Assembly (NCBI RefSeq): GCF_024721305.1
Contig: NZ_JAMXOD010000003.1
Location: 62,001-126,000, forward strand
DNA length: 64,000 nt
DNA from: Aequitasia blattaphilus
GTDB taxonomy: Bacteria > Bacillota > Clostridia > Lachnospirales > Lachnospiraceae
Direction of reading: 5' to 3'
A program made the position numbers and the translations under genes. The notes under the pieces were generated by a model. It did not search any database. It worked only from the letters and a program-made list of their open reading frames with translations, and had not been told where the DNA came from. Below, piece by piece: positions 8,351-17,800 of the stretch. The number at the start of each line of letters is the position of its first letter. Position 1 is the first letter of the stretch.

Positions 8351-8959
8351 TTACAAAGAACCAACAGACAGATAGGAATCATAAACACCATGTCCTGTTT
8401 GTAATGGATTTCCTTCTACTAATATCAGTATCTGTCCTTTTCCATAAGCTCCCAAGAAAGTATCTACGACACTCTTAAGAATCACACGTTCTCCTGCTGA
8501 TCCCATGGTTCCCATATAATCTTGGAATGAAGTCGTAAAATTCACTTGCATTCCATTTTCAACATCTCCAGGCTCTAAATTAACGTTGAGTGCCCTTATA
8601 CCATCAGGAAGCACACCTTTATCTGAAAGGGCTTTCATAATATTATCCGGTGTAAGGGATTCAATGGAAATTGTTTCTTCTAACATTTCATCTCCATTTT
8701 CATTTGGATAAAATATTTGTATTTGTTTCCCTGTTATCACTGGCTCTTCTTCCAGCTCTTCTTCTGCTTCTTCTTCTTTCTCAGGTTCTTCTGCTTCTTC
8801 ATTGGTGCTTTTATCATTGTTATCGTTTGTTTCCTTTTCTTCTTCCTTCACATCTTCTTTTTTTGTGCTCTCTGTCTCATCCACTGTTGATGTCTTTGTA
8901 CAGCCTGCTAAAAGAATAATCAAGAAAAGAGATAAAAGAATTAAGATTTTCTTTTTCAT
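8351..8959 (-). CDS. GerMN-domain lipoprotein
   Basis: Exported lipoprotein, 202 aa. The signal ends in a lipobox LLAGC (Cys19). A low-complexity Glu/Asp/Lys linker follows (about 25-75), then a GerMN domain (about 80-202) as in GerM, a sporulation/germination protein. It follows the choline-binding amidase by 13 bases and is the last gene before the terminator, which suggests a cell-wall remodelling partner. Which step it serves cannot be told; GerMN proteins occur in spore formers and in some non-sporulating relatives. Confidence 0.85.
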   Translation of the reverse strand: MKKKILILLSLFLIILLAGCTKTSTVDETESTKKEDVKEEEKETNDNNDKSTNEEAEEPEKEEEAEEELEEEPVITGKQIQIFYPNENGDEMLEETISIESLTPDNIMKALSDKGVLPDGIRALNVNLEPGDVENGMQVNFTTSFQDYMGTMGSAGERVILKSVVDTFLGAYGKGQILILVEGNPLQTGHGVYDSYLSVGSL

Positions 8960-8972
8960 AAAACACCTCTTC

Positions 8973-11900
8973 CTATTTGTTTATGATGTCCATTAGTTTG
9001 AAACCATATCTTGCTCCAGTGGCCCATCCATATCCTTTTGGATTTTCTTTTGTTCCTAAGAATTCTATATATGGAGCTGCTTCTCTGGTTACCAAATGAA
9101 ATCTTGGATCCACACAGGTCGTGGTTAAATTTTTCGATGATGCGTAGGCAACTAAGTGTTGTACCTGCGCCCGAATGCCTTCTCTTACATCGGTAAATCC
9201 TGCCCCTGCTGCTCCGTCATCTGTTGCTCCCAAACCACTAAAATTATATTGATCAATGCTTACCTGACCACCAAATTTAAGCCATCCGGTTTCAACCATT
9301 GCCTGAGCAAACACCACTTCCGGTCTTACTCCCTCACGCTCTGCTTCTTCTTTAATGATTTGAGCAAATTGTGTAATCGTAGAAGCACCACCTTTTGAAA
9401 GGGCTGTTCCTGGATAAGATACTCCGCTGGATTTATATTGGTTTACCATCCAGTTTACAACATCTCCCTTTTGTGTGCCTCCCATAATCGGAGTCACTCC
9501 TGTATAAGTATTTGCTCCCAAAGGACTTTGTGTGTTGTTTAAAAAGTACCACGTTCCGTCTATATGTTGATATCCCAGCATCATCTGGCCTTCTGCATAA
9601 ACCCCATTTTTTGATGGTGACATGTAATAGTAGCTGCCATCCTTCACCCAGCCCTTTTCCATTCCGCCGCTGTTGTTGAAGTAGTACCAGCCGCCTTCCT
9701 GCAGCCATCCGGTAACCATAACACCGTTGTTATTCATATAATACCAGGTTGATCCAATCTTTCTCCAGCCAGTCTTCATTGCTCCGCCTAAATCAAGATC
9801 AAAGTAATACCATTTTCCACTTATTTTTTTCCATGTGGTAGCCATAACGCCGCTGCTGCTGTCCAGATAATACTTTTTGCTGCCTTCTGTATACCAGCCA
9901 CGTTGCATTACTCCACTTCCATGAAGATAATACCAGGCATTTCCCTCTTTGTACCAGCCAATTCTCATGGCACCGTTTCCATCCAGGTTATACCATTCAC
10001 CACTAATAAATTGCCAGCCTGTCTTCATTCTTCCACTGGATTCCATGTAATACCACTTATCGCCAACCCATATCCAACCGGTCAGCATTTTACCGGATCC
10101 ATTAAAGTAAAACCAGTCCGTGCCAATCCATTTCCAGCCCGTTGCTTTCTTTCCATTGGTATAGTAATACCAAGTTTTTCCATCCAGAACCCAGCCATTC
10201 TCATTATTCGAATCCTCGGAAGGCTTCATTCCTGTTTCAGGGGTACCTGAAGTCAATGCACCACTGCTATTAAAAACATATGTTTTTCCACTGATTGTCT
10301 GGGTTCCTGTAAGCATACGGCCTGAAGAATTCAAGTAATAATAAGTACTTCCTTCTTGAAACCAGCCAGTCCTCATTTTACCATCTTTATCTACCGCATA
10401 CCATACTCCATCGAATACCCATGAGTTTTTTGCCATTCCGCCCCATGGTGCAAAGTAATACCAATTCTTATCAATGAATTTCCATCCGGTAATCATCCCA
10501 CCGCTGTTACTGTCTAAATAATACTTCGTGGTTCCTTCTGTGTACCATCCCGTTTTCATCTTCCCATCGCTGCCAAGCTGATACCATGTACGTCCTTGAA
10601 GCAACCAGTTTTTCTGCATAGCACCACTACCATTAAAGTAGTACCACTTTTGACTAATCAGCTTCCAGCCAACTGCCATTTTTCCATTGGAATCAAAGTA
10701 ATACACAACTTTATTAATGGTCTGGAATCCTTTTGCTGCAAGAAGGTCTTTTTCCGAATAATAATACCATGTTCCAGTACTGTCTTGTACCCATCCACTT
10801 TTTAATCCTCCGTGAGAAGGAATATTATATTCTTTTCCACCAATGGTAACCTTTCCACTCAGCATGTATCCACTGTCATTAAAATAGTAGCTATAGCTTC
10901 CTATTTTCTTCCAGCCTTTTACCATAACGCCATTACCATCCAGGTAAAGCCATTTATTATAATCTGTATCCCACAGCCAGTTATTTTTTAATAATTTTCC
11001 ACTATCTTTGTCAAAATAATACCATTTGTTATCTATAAACTTCCACTTGCTAGACATCATTCCGCTGCTATCAAAGTGATAACGGTCCGAACCAATCGTC
11101 TGCCATCCCGTTAGCATATATCCACTGCCATTGAAATAATACCAGCCATTCACCACGTAAAGCCATTGATTCTTCGCATAAGAACCGTTTTTAAACTGGA
11201 ACATCCAGTTCTTTCCGCTTTGCTTCCATTGTCCTTTTAAAAGACCTAAGGAATTTGCAATGCTAGAACCAATTTTTGTACCAATTGAATTCAACTTTGC
11301 TGTGGAGTTCAAATATGTTAAATATTCATTGTCATTGTCAATAAATGCCGATTCTATAAGAAGTGCCGGTATTCCATAATTTCTACAGCCTGTCAAAACA
11401 ACATATTCCGCAGTCTTCACTCCACGATTTCCCAGACCCAGGGAAACCAAAGCATCTTGTACAGACTGAGACACACTCTGAGAGGGAGATGGACTTCCAC
11501 TTGCGTAGTAAACCTCCGCCCCCTTTGCGCTTCCATTAAACGCATTTAGATGGAGGCTGACAAAAAGATTTGCACCTTTGCTTTTCGCAATTTCTGGCCT
11601 TGCCTTTAGATCTTCTGAAATATTAGAACCAAGTAATACATCTGTAGTACGGGTCATCTCCACTCTTACGCCGTAATATTGTGAAAGTTCACTTTTGACA
11701 GCATTTGCTATGGTAAGAACCAAGTCCTTTTCCTTCGCACCGTAGGTTTTATTAGATGCGCCCGAATCCGACCCACCATGACCAGGATCCAAGACAATTA
11801 CGACTTCCCCTGCTCTGCCTGTTCTTGTCTGCATTGCAGTACTTTGGATTTCCTGTGTCAAGGACTCTTCTAAAGTTTGAGCAGACACCTCTCCACTCTC

Positions 11901-12527
11901 GTCCATCGTCGCTGTCGTCACCTCAGCATTGGTATCAAAAAGCTCCGGGTCAATCACCTCTTCTGCTTCTGCCGCCATCTGATCCGCTTCTACCACATCA
12001 TCAGGTGTAGTTTCACAATCCTGATTCACACCGAAACGACTTTCTATTCCTAAATCAGAAAGGAGAATATCTGTGTCAACTCCTTCTTTCATCACATTCA
12101 ATTTTATCAATCGATAGGTTCCTGCCGGACTTCCTTCTGGAAAATCCATTACATAATGAGCCGTATCATTCACCCACTCCAAAGGAGTAATTGTCTTTTC
12201 CTCTCCTGTGGTCTCGTTTACATAGGTTAAAACAGCATCTTCCAGGCTTGCTCCCTCACTAAACCCAGCGATAATGTCTTGACTTCCCGGACTATCCACT
12301 CGTGGATTTGTGACGGCAATATAATCCAACGTCACCTCACCTGAAACAGAAGACTTTTCTGTCTTGTCTACCGTCGTCTCGTCAACTTTTGTCTCGTCCG
12401 CTTTTTCTGTTGAATTTTCTTGTTGCGTCTCTTGAGCCGTGCTCTCTTCCGCAAAAGAAGTCATCCCTGTTACCAAAGATAACACCATTGCCATGACTAA
12501 AATCAAACTAACTTGTCTCTTTAACAT
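8973..12527 (-). CDS. Secreted choline-binding N-acetylmuramoyl-L-alanine amidase / glucosaminidase
   Basis: Large secreted peptidoglycan hydrolase, 1184 aa. Order: signal peptide (1-27, cleavage after TSFA); a spacer rich in T/E; an Amidase_3 zinc amidase at about 245-425 with LDPGHGGSDSGA, the SLHLNAF zinc ligand and the catalytic Glu in ALLIESAF; then roughly two dozen choline-binding (CW_binding_1) repeats of about 20 residues at about 430-1010, each of the GWxxxxxxWYYFxxxGxM type; then a glucosaminidase-like domain (about 1040-1184; PEVVFAQAMVETGW, NFSGLGA). Such repeats bind phosphocholine on wall polymers. The gene sits directly downstream of licD, which is predicted to attach phosphocholine. 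Two catalytic domains flanking a repeat array is an unusual layout. Confidence 0.92.
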   Translation of the reverse strand: MLKRQVSLILVMAMVLSLVTGMTSFAEESTAQETQQENSTEKADETKVDETTVDKTEKSSVSGEVTLDYIAVTNPRVDSPGSQDIIAGFSEGASLEDAVLTYVNETTGEEKTITPLEWVNDTAHYVMDFPEGSPAGTYRLIKLNVMKEGVDTDILLSDLGIESRFGVNQDCETTPDDVVEADQMAAEAEEVIDPELFDTNAEVTTATMDESGEVSAQTLEESLTQEIQSTAMQTRTGRAGEVVIVLDPGHGGSDSGASNKTYGAKEKDLVLTIANAVKSELSQYYGVRVEMTRTTDVLLGSNISEDLKARPEIAKSKGANLFVSLHLNAFNGSAKGAEVYYASGSPSPSQSVSQSVQDALVSLGLGNRGVKTAEYVVLTGCRNYGIPALLIESAFIDNDNEYLTYLNSTAKLNSIGTKIGSSIANSLGLLKGQWKQSGKNWMFQFKNGSYAKNQWLYVVNGWYYFNGSGYMLTGWQTIGSDRYHFDSSGMMSSKWKFIDNKWYYFDKDSGKLLKNNWLWDTDYNKWLYLDGNGVMVKGWKKIGSYSYYFNDSGYMLSGKVTIGGKEYNIPSHGGLKSGWVQDSTGTWYYYSEKDLLAAKGFQTINKVVYYFDSNGKMAVGWKLISQKWYYFNGSGAMQKNWLLQGRTWYQLGSDGKMKTGWYTEGTTKYYLDSNSGGMITGWKFIDKNWYYFAPWGGMAKNSWVFDGVWYAVDKDGKMRTGWFQEGSTYYYLNSSGRMLTGTQTISGKTYVFNSSGALTSGTPETGMKPSEDSNNENGWVLDGKTWYYYTNGKKATGWKWIGTDWFYFNGSGKMLTGWIWVGDKWYYMESSGRMKTGWQFISGEWYNLDGNGAMRIGWYKEGNAWYYLHGSGVMQRGWYTEGSKKYYLDSSSGVMATTWKKISGKWYYFDLDLGGAMKTGWRKIGSTWYYMNNNGVMVTGWLQEGGWYYFNNSGGMEKGWVKDGSYYYMSPSKNGVYAEGQMMLGYQHIDGTWYFLNNTQSPLGANTYTGVTPIMGGTQKGDVVNWMVNQYKSSGVSYPGTALSKGGASTITQFAQIIKEEAEREGVRPEVVFAQAMVETGWLKFGGQVSIDQYNFSGLGATDDGAAGAGFTDVREGIRAQVQHLVAYASSKNLTTTCVDPRFHLVTREAAPYIEFLGTKENPKGYGWATGARYGFKLMDIINK

Positions 12528-12542
12528 GTCTTTTCCCCTTTT

Positions 12543-13427
12543 CTATTTGTTCTTATAAATGGGCTCTTCTCCCTCAAACCCTATTATAATTGGCATATGA
12601 TTCACCCTTTTGTGAACTGGAGGCATCTTAAGATAATCTCCATAGACCTTCGTTAAAAATTCGTGATTATTACTGGGTATGTTTACTGTTGTATCTTCAA
12701 ATTTTACTTCTTTCAATGGAAATAAGTCTTTGTATTTCACCTTATCTTTTATTGCTCCGGCATACTCAAAGGACGTTACGTAAGTACCACCTTTGCGGTA
12801 AGAGGACATGGAGCTTTTTTGAAACCTCTTATAAATCCAAGCAGGAGATATGTGAAATAACTTTAACATATAATGAATTATAACACACAAATATCGTAAT
12901 ACAAGTCCAAATACTCCCTTTACTGGTACAATCGGATAAGCGGTTCCTGATAAAAACAAGAGTCTTCCCCAAAAATTCGTACTCAATCCCTGCCACTTTT
13001 CCTTCACCTTGTTCTCTGCGACGAAGTCCAAGGGAAAAATATCCATAAAGATTCCTTGCTCACATTTTAGATCCTGGTTCATCTCAGATACAAAAATTGT
13101 ACCCTTCATTTCCAGATGGGTAACGGTGCAGGCGTAACGTTTATCAATCTCCGGTGTCATAAGAAAATACTTGTCTGCTAGCTCCTTCTTTGCCAGAGAC
13201 ATAAACTTCATATAATCTTTTCTCGGCATAGCTACATCTATGTCGTCATCCCAGGGGATAAAGCCTCTATGCCGAACCGCTCCAATTGCAGAGCCGTATG
13301 CAATAAAATAATTCAAATCATGTTTCTTGCAGATTCGTTTAAATTCGTTCAGAATTTCAATCTGTGTCTTATGCAGCTTATCCAGAATCTCTTTATCGTA
13401 TTCTTCAAATTCGCTATATTTTCTCAT
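12543..13427 (-). CDS. licD: LicD-family phosphocholine transferase
   Basis: LicD/fukutin-like nucleotidyltransferase-fold enzyme, 294 aa, which moves phosphocholine (or a similar phospho-group) from CDP-choline to a glycan. The hallmark segment is present at about 40-62: YFIAYGSAIGAVRHRG followed by FIPWDDDIDVAMPR, with the catalytic Asp cluster. Placed 15 bases after a nucleotidyltransferase gene and 15 bases before the choline-binding hydrolase. Together with the choline kinase/cytidylyltransferase operon at 1.9-6.0 kb it completes a phosphocholine decoration pathway. The acceptor glycan is unknown. Confidence 0.9.
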   Translation of the reverse strand: MRKYSEFEEYDKEILDKLHKTQIEILNEFKRICKKHDLNYFIAYGSAIGAVRHRGFIPWDDDIDVAMPRKDYMKFMSLAKKELADKYFLMTPEIDKRYACTVTHLEMKGTIFVSEMNQDLKCEQGIFMDIFPLDFVAENKVKEKWQGLSTNFWGRLLFLSGTAYPIVPVKGVFGLVLRYLCVIIHYMLKLFHISPAWIYKRFQKSSMSSYRKGGTYVTSFEYAGAIKDKVKYKDLFPLKEVKFEDTTVNIPSNNHEFLTKVYGDYLKMPPVHKRVNHMPIIIGFEGEEPIYKNK

Positions 13428-13442
13428 ACTGTATCATCACCG

Positions 13443-14342
13443 CTATCTGTATAGTTTCGCCAATTCCTCTTTTGCTGCTTCCTTATCCGCCTGATAGGTA
13501 ATACCAAACCATCTGTCACTGGAATAGAGCACATTTACTTCCATTTGATTCTTTTGCAATAATTCCTCTATGAATACTGGAACCAGAAATTCCTTTTTAT
13601 CTTCTGTTCCTTGAAGTGTTCCTTCCAGAAACTTTCGAAATCCAGTTTCTAATACTCCAAAAAAATCTTTTGTAAATGCAAACATATTCATGGACACTAC
13701 TGTGTCCTCTGGAAACTCTACTTCTTCTCCCTGATACTCGCCTTTGATACACGTCCCATCATATTGAATATTTTGGGTTTCTCTGATTTCAATCAATTTA
13801 TCGGTATCATCTACCTTACACACGCCTCGCGTCACACCACCACTGGCACTTAATGTGTTTTTCAGCTCAAAGCCAACCATCCCTGCCTGCATCTTTTCCG
13901 TATCTGCACTTTCTTCTCTGGTAAGATAAGAGTATGCTTTCTCATAAGCTTCCTTTCCATAGTAATCATCTGCATTAATAACTAAAAAGGAACCATTGAC
14001 TTCATCCTTACAGCTTAAAATTGCCTGTCCCGTTCCCCAAGGCTTGGTGCGCCCCTCTATCAGCTCATTATATTCATTGGGAATTTGATCCATTTCTTGG
14101 TACACATAAGAAAGTTCCACCTCATCCCCCAGTCTTTTTCTTACCGAGTTATCAAACACTTCTTGAATGTCCTTTCGAATTACAATTACAACTTTTTCAA
14201 AACCAGCTGCAACTGCATCTCGTATAGAATATTCCATAATTGCTTCACCATTTGGTCCAAGACCTTCCAACTGCTTAATTCCTTTGCCGAAACGGCTTCC
14301 AATGCCTGCTGCCATAATTACAAGTGTGATTTTATTCGTCAT
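13443..14342 (-). CDS. Sugar-phosphate/phospho-alcohol nucleotidyltransferase
   Basis: NTP-transferase fold, 299 aa. N-terminal signature LVIMAAGIGSRFGKGIKQLE, then the metal-binding NADDYYG, then SMNMFAF in the second half. Not a close match in layout to GalU or GlmU; resembles the stand-alone nucleotidyltransferases often found beside LicD and choline kinase genes in clostridia. It lies between HPr (2-base gap) and licD (15-base gap), suggesting it supplies a nucleotide-activated donor for LicD or its acceptor glycan. Confidence 0.75.
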   Translation of the reverse strand: MTNKITLVIMAAGIGSRFGKGIKQLEGLGPNGEAIMEYSIRDAVAAGFEKVVIVIRKDIQEVFDNSVRKRLGDEVELSYVYQEMDQIPNEYNELIEGRTKPWGTGQAILSCKDEVNGSFLVINADDYYGKEAYEKAYSYLTREESADTEKMQAGMVGFELKNTLSASGGVTRGVCKVDDTDKLIEIRETQNIQYDGTCIKGEYQGEEVEFPEDTVVSMNMFAFTKDFFGVLETGFRKFLEGTLQGTEDKKEFLVPVFIEELLQKNQMEVNVLYSSDRWFGITYQADKEAAKEELAKLYR

Positions 14343-14344
14343 GT

Positions 14345-14608
14345 CTACTCTCCTAATCCATCTTCTACCGCACTTACCATTCCTTTTAGTGCTTCTTCTT
14401 CATCTTCACCTTCACAAATCAGCTCGATTTCATCCCCTCGCTTAATACATGCACCAAGTACACTGAGTACACTTTTTGCATTTGCGATGGAATCTCTGTA
14501 TTGAAATGTCACCTTACTTTTATACCGACCTGCAGTATTACAAAATATCCCAGCTGGTCTTAAATGCAAACCAGTTGGATTTTTTATTACAACTTTCTGA
14601 CTTACCAT
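14345..14608 (-). CDS. ptsH: HPr phosphocarrier protein
   Basis: HPr-family protein of 87 aa, which carries phosphate between EI and EIIA in the PTS. The active-site motif TGLHLRPAG places the phosphorylated His at residue 15. The regulatory serine region reads NAKSVLSVLG, with Ser47 in the place of the usual Ser46, so phosphorylation by HPr kinase and a role in CcpA control are possible. No EI gene is adjacent; it sits inside the c-di-AMP/LicD operon. It could be a secondary HPr rather than the main ptsH product. Confidence 0.85.
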   Translation of the reverse strand: MVSQKVVIKNPTGLHLRPAGIFCNTAGRYKSKVTFQYRDSIANAKSVLSVLGACIKRGDEIELICEGEDEEEALKGMVSAVEDGLGE

Positions 14609-14622
14609 ACTACTCCTCCATG

Positions 14623-15870
14623 CTATTTTTTCTCTATCTTTACTTGAACCTGGGGATTTCCAACAACCTTAACTCCGTCTTCGAGTTCAATAGCTAATGG
14701 AATGTTATACGTTCCTGCTTTATCATATCCCTTTAAGTCTATGCTTACTTTATTTGCCAGATTCGTAATGTTGTCCAATTTCCCGCTTTCACCTTCTAAT
14801 GTAATTTCCACATTAATAGATGAATCATAATCTACTTGTAATTTACTATCTAAATTATTGATGATAATAGAACCCGTGGACACATCAAACTTCTTCGTAC
14901 CTGGCTGAGTTACATTTATTGTTACCAATACATTTCCTGCATTTGGATCCGCCAGTGTAATGTCCTGAGGTAATACCTTCGATAAATCCACCGTGACTTC
15001 TGCTTTTTCCGATAGATTTTCTGCCACCACCATGGATGATGGAATACTAATCTTCGTAATTTTATCTAAATCTTCTTTTTTACCTGCAATATCAATCTTT
15101 TTCGGCTCATAGGTAAGTCCTGAATAGAAATATCCTTCCGCTGCAGAAATTTCCGAATCATCGATGCTGATATCCACACTTTTAATTTTCAAAAGTTTCA
15201 CTTGAACCCTTACACCTTTGTCTGCACTTAGGTTATTCGTCAGTTGAGTCGAATTAATGATATTATTGTTATTATCATAAATGTACAGCTCACCTTCTAA
15301 CGTTTTGTCTTCCGAAAGACCCGCCACATCTACTTGAGCTGTCACCCTTGAAATATTGTCGATTACCTTTTTCGGTCCGCCTATTAAAACAGTCTCTGGC
15401 TCTGCAGTCATCTCTCCAAGAACATTTCCATCTTGTACCGTCCCTATTGATGACGTGCCAATCGGGAAAGTCGCCTTTTTCTCATCATCAATACTTACCT
15501 GTATATTTGAAGGATTGGCAGTCGCCCCGTCTATACTGCCTTCAAATCCAGACACCTTTACACTTACCGGGATAAGCTGACCATTCATGATTTCCTTCAC
15601 ATCTGCCGTTGCGACGATATCCTCTGCCTTTATATTTCCTAAAACCGAACGCTTCGCCCGGATTGTAACATTCACTGTAGTATCCTCTGGGAAATCAAGA
15701 ATCTGTCCATTCTTTGTGATAATATCCTGATTCACGACTTCTACCTGAATGCCCGACAAACTCTTTGAGTCAATTGGATCACTTACATTAACAACCAAAA
15801 ACCACAGTAAAAAGGCGATTACAAATGCCAAAATTTTAAGAGGAAGATTATTTAGAATCTTTTCGCGCAT
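14623..15870 (-). CDS. cdaR: YbbR-domain regulator CdaR
   Basis: Membrane-anchored protein of 415 aa: one N-terminal helix (LKILAFVIAFLLWFLVVNV, about 10-28) followed by several extracytoplasmic YbbR repeats (about 35-410). In Bacillota CdaR binds the diadenylate cyclase CdaA and tunes its activity. The start overlaps the end of cdaA by 23 bases, the usual coupled arrangement. A glmM gene, which often follows in Bacilli, is absent here; HPr and a nucleotidyltransferase follow instead. Confidence 0.9.
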   Translation of the reverse strand: MREKILNNLPLKILAFVIAFLLWFLVVNVSDPIDSKSLSGIQVEVVNQDIITKNGQILDFPEDTTVNVTIRAKRSVLGNIKAEDIVATADVKEIMNGQLIPVSVKVSGFEGSIDGATANPSNIQVSIDDEKKATFPIGTSSIGTVQDGNVLGEMTAEPETVLIGGPKKVIDNISRVTAQVDVAGLSEDKTLEGELYIYDNNNNIINSTQLTNNLSADKGVRVQVKLLKIKSVDISIDDSEISAAEGYFYSGLTYEPKKIDIAGKKEDLDKITKISIPSSMVVAENLSEKAEVTVDLSKVLPQDITLADPNAGNVLVTINVTQPGTKKFDVSTGSIIINNLDSKLQVDYDSSINVEITLEGESGKLDNITNLANKVSIDLKGYDKAGTYNIPLAIELEDGVKVVGNPQVQVKIEKK

Positions 15871-16741
15871 GTTTCAAAACCCTCCCTTTTATTCTGCCCA
15901 TCCAATTCGATGTTGCATTTGCTTTTATCTGAATCTGAGTCAGCCATTCTTCCAACTCATTTCGTGTGATGTTCCGATCAAGCTTTCCGCTTTGAGCAAC
16001 GGAGACAAAGCCTGTTTCTTCTGAAACCACTACAATCAAGGCATCACTGACCTCACTTAAACCAAGAGCCGCTCTGTGTCTTGTTCCTAACTCCTTGCTG
16101 ATATTCGAACTATCAGTAAGAGGTAGATAGCTTGTAGCAGAGATAATTCGATCTCCACGCATAATAACAGCCCCATCATGCAATGGGGTGTTGTGCTCAA
16201 AAATATTTAACAGCAACTGTTTGGATACCGCTGCATCAACCCTTATTCCAGTTGTTTCATACTCTGTTAGTTGAATTGCCTGTTCCACTACAATAAGCGC
16301 TCCAGTTTTCACGTTGCTCATAGCAAATGTCGCATCTACAATGTCACGTTTTGTAGCATCACTAAAACGGATGCTTTCTCTATTACTTCCATCCAAATTA
16401 ATAACAGAAGTTAAAAATTGTTTTTCCCCTAACTTTTCTAATGCACGTCTTAGTTCAGGTTGAAATACAACAACTACTGCCGTCGCCATAACGGTAATGG
16501 AGTTTCGAACCAGATACAAAATGGTATGCATGCGTAAAATAGTCGCAACCAATACACAAATTGCCAACACTAAAATACCCTTTAAAAGCATCCATGCCTT
16601 TGTATTATTTATCCAGCGAATTAATTGATAGATTAAAAAGGTCAGAATAACTATTTCCAAAATATCCGTAAAATGAATCCTCGGAAAGTAAATATCTGTT
16701 CCGAAAAATCTCTCAATTGATTGCAGAATTGCCTGATTCAC
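15848..16741 (-). CDS. cdaA: Diadenylate cyclase CdaA
   Basis: Makes c-di-AMP from two ATP at the membrane. Protein of 297 aa with three N-terminal transmembrane helices (about 25-100) and a DisA_N cyclase domain carrying the DGA motif (PLHDGAVIMRG) and the RHR motif (GTRHRAALGLSE). c-di-AMP controls potassium, osmolyte uptake and wall homeostasis; the envelope genes downstream in the same operon fit that. Overlaps cdaR. Confidence 0.95.
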   Translation of the reverse strand: MNQAILQSIERFFGTDIYFPRIHFTDILEIVILTFLIYQLIRWINNTKAWMLLKGILVLAICVLVATILRMHTILYLVRNSITVMATAVVVVFQPELRRALEKLGEKQFLTSVINLDGSNRESIRFSDATKRDIVDATFAMSNVKTGALIVVEQAIQLTEYETTGIRVDAAVSKQLLLNIFEHNTPLHDGAVIMRGDRIISATSYLPLTDSSNISKELGTRHRAALGLSEVSDALIVVVSEETGFVSVAQSGKLDRNITRNELEEWLTQIQIKANATSNWMGRIKGRVLKHARKDSK

Positions 16742-16756
16742 TTTGTCACCTCCCCG

Positions 16757-17800
16757 CTAGTTGTTTTGTGGTGTAATCACCCTTGTTTTATCATCCACTG
16801 TCTCGCTCTCAGACTCAGGTTCTGCTTCCTTCATCTTATCTGCATCCAATAACTGTGTAGCCTGAGACTCTTGACGCTTATTAATTGTTTTAATTGTTTT
16901 TCTTTTCATATTCACAATAGACTTTGGAACTGCTTTCACATAGTACACATACAAATCGTCTTCGAACTCCAACGACTCTGTCCGAGAGTAATCCACTGAG
17001 AACAAAAACAGTTCTAATATTAGTCCAACAACGATGGACAAAACTCCACCTATCATTAATTGTGTGAAATTTAATTCAACATTCATAAAAATGCTTCCCA
17101 CTGCAATTGTAACAATTGCAACAACTGTTCCTGAAATAATTGCAATTTTCCACCCATGGTTGATTGCCATTTTTCGAATCGTATAGACACAGATAAAACA
17201 AATCACAAAAGAAATCATATAGAGAAGCATCTCTTTATTCTGAAAGACTTGTTTTGAAAAGCTAACAATCTGATTGGTCAGACCTTCTCCTTCGTCTCCC
17301 TTTACCATAGCTCCTCCAAATTTATTAGCAACCTTTAGCACGTAATAAATCACCGTTCCAAACAACATGGAGATTACATTCGACGGCTGGCTCGTTAAAC
17401 CATAAGCCGTAGGCAATACAAAGGGTACCCGTAACCAGAATGCTAATGGTGACAATAGAACCATTACAGCATTTCCATCCGAAACCCGGAAATAGAACAC
17501 ATACATTACCAAAAAGACAACTGCCACAACAATCAATGCACTTAATGACAATGCATACATGTGAGCCAAAATCAGTACTGTACCTAATGCCAAAACTACT
17601 CCCGGTGTTAAAAACGCACAAATAACCGCAAGTCCCAAAGACACCAGTGGAGAAGTCAACATCTTCATAAATCCAATCGTATGGTTAATATAATAAAAGG
17701 TTACAAATGCAAGTAGAAACGTTAAAAGCCGTGTAATTACATTCGTATATTTCCCGTAAAAAAACTGAATTTCCTCTTTAAGCGTCAATATTTTTTCCAT
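16757..17800 (-). CDS. Polytopic membrane protein of unknown function
   Basis: About 347 aa with eight or so predicted membrane helices in two groups (about 25-165 and 190-275) and a hydrophilic Lys/Glu-rich C-terminal tail. I do not recognise a named family. The start at 17800 follows GGGAG; an ATG seven codons earlier (17821) lacks a ribosome site. It overlaps the upstream gene by 23 bases and precedes cdaA by 15 bases, so it is part of the comF-to-cdaA transcript. Proteins of this sort recur beside cdaA in clostridia (impression from gene context, not a search). Confidence 0.7.
   Translation of the reverse strand: MEKILTLKEEIQFFYGKYTNVITRLLTFLLAFVTFYYINHTIGFMKMLTSPLVSLGLAVICAFLTPGVVLALGTVLILAHMYALSLSALIVVAVVFLVMYVFYFRVSDGNAVMVLLSPLAFWLRVPFVLPTAYGLTSQPSNVISMLFGTVIYYVLKVANKFGGAMVKGDEGEGLTNQIVSFSKQVFQNKEMLLYMISFVICFICVYTIRKMAINHGWKIAIISGTVVAIVTIAVGSIFMNVELNFTQLMIGGVLSIVVGLILELFLFSVDYSRTESLEFEDDLYVYYVKAVPKSIVNMKRKTIKTINKRQESQATQLLDADKMKEAEPESESETVDDKTRVITPQNN

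Noticed and set aside
9430-11200. CRISPR-like or satellite repeat
   Set aside because: The periodicity of about 60 bases is coding: choline-binding repeats in the amidase, with variable sequence and no spacers.
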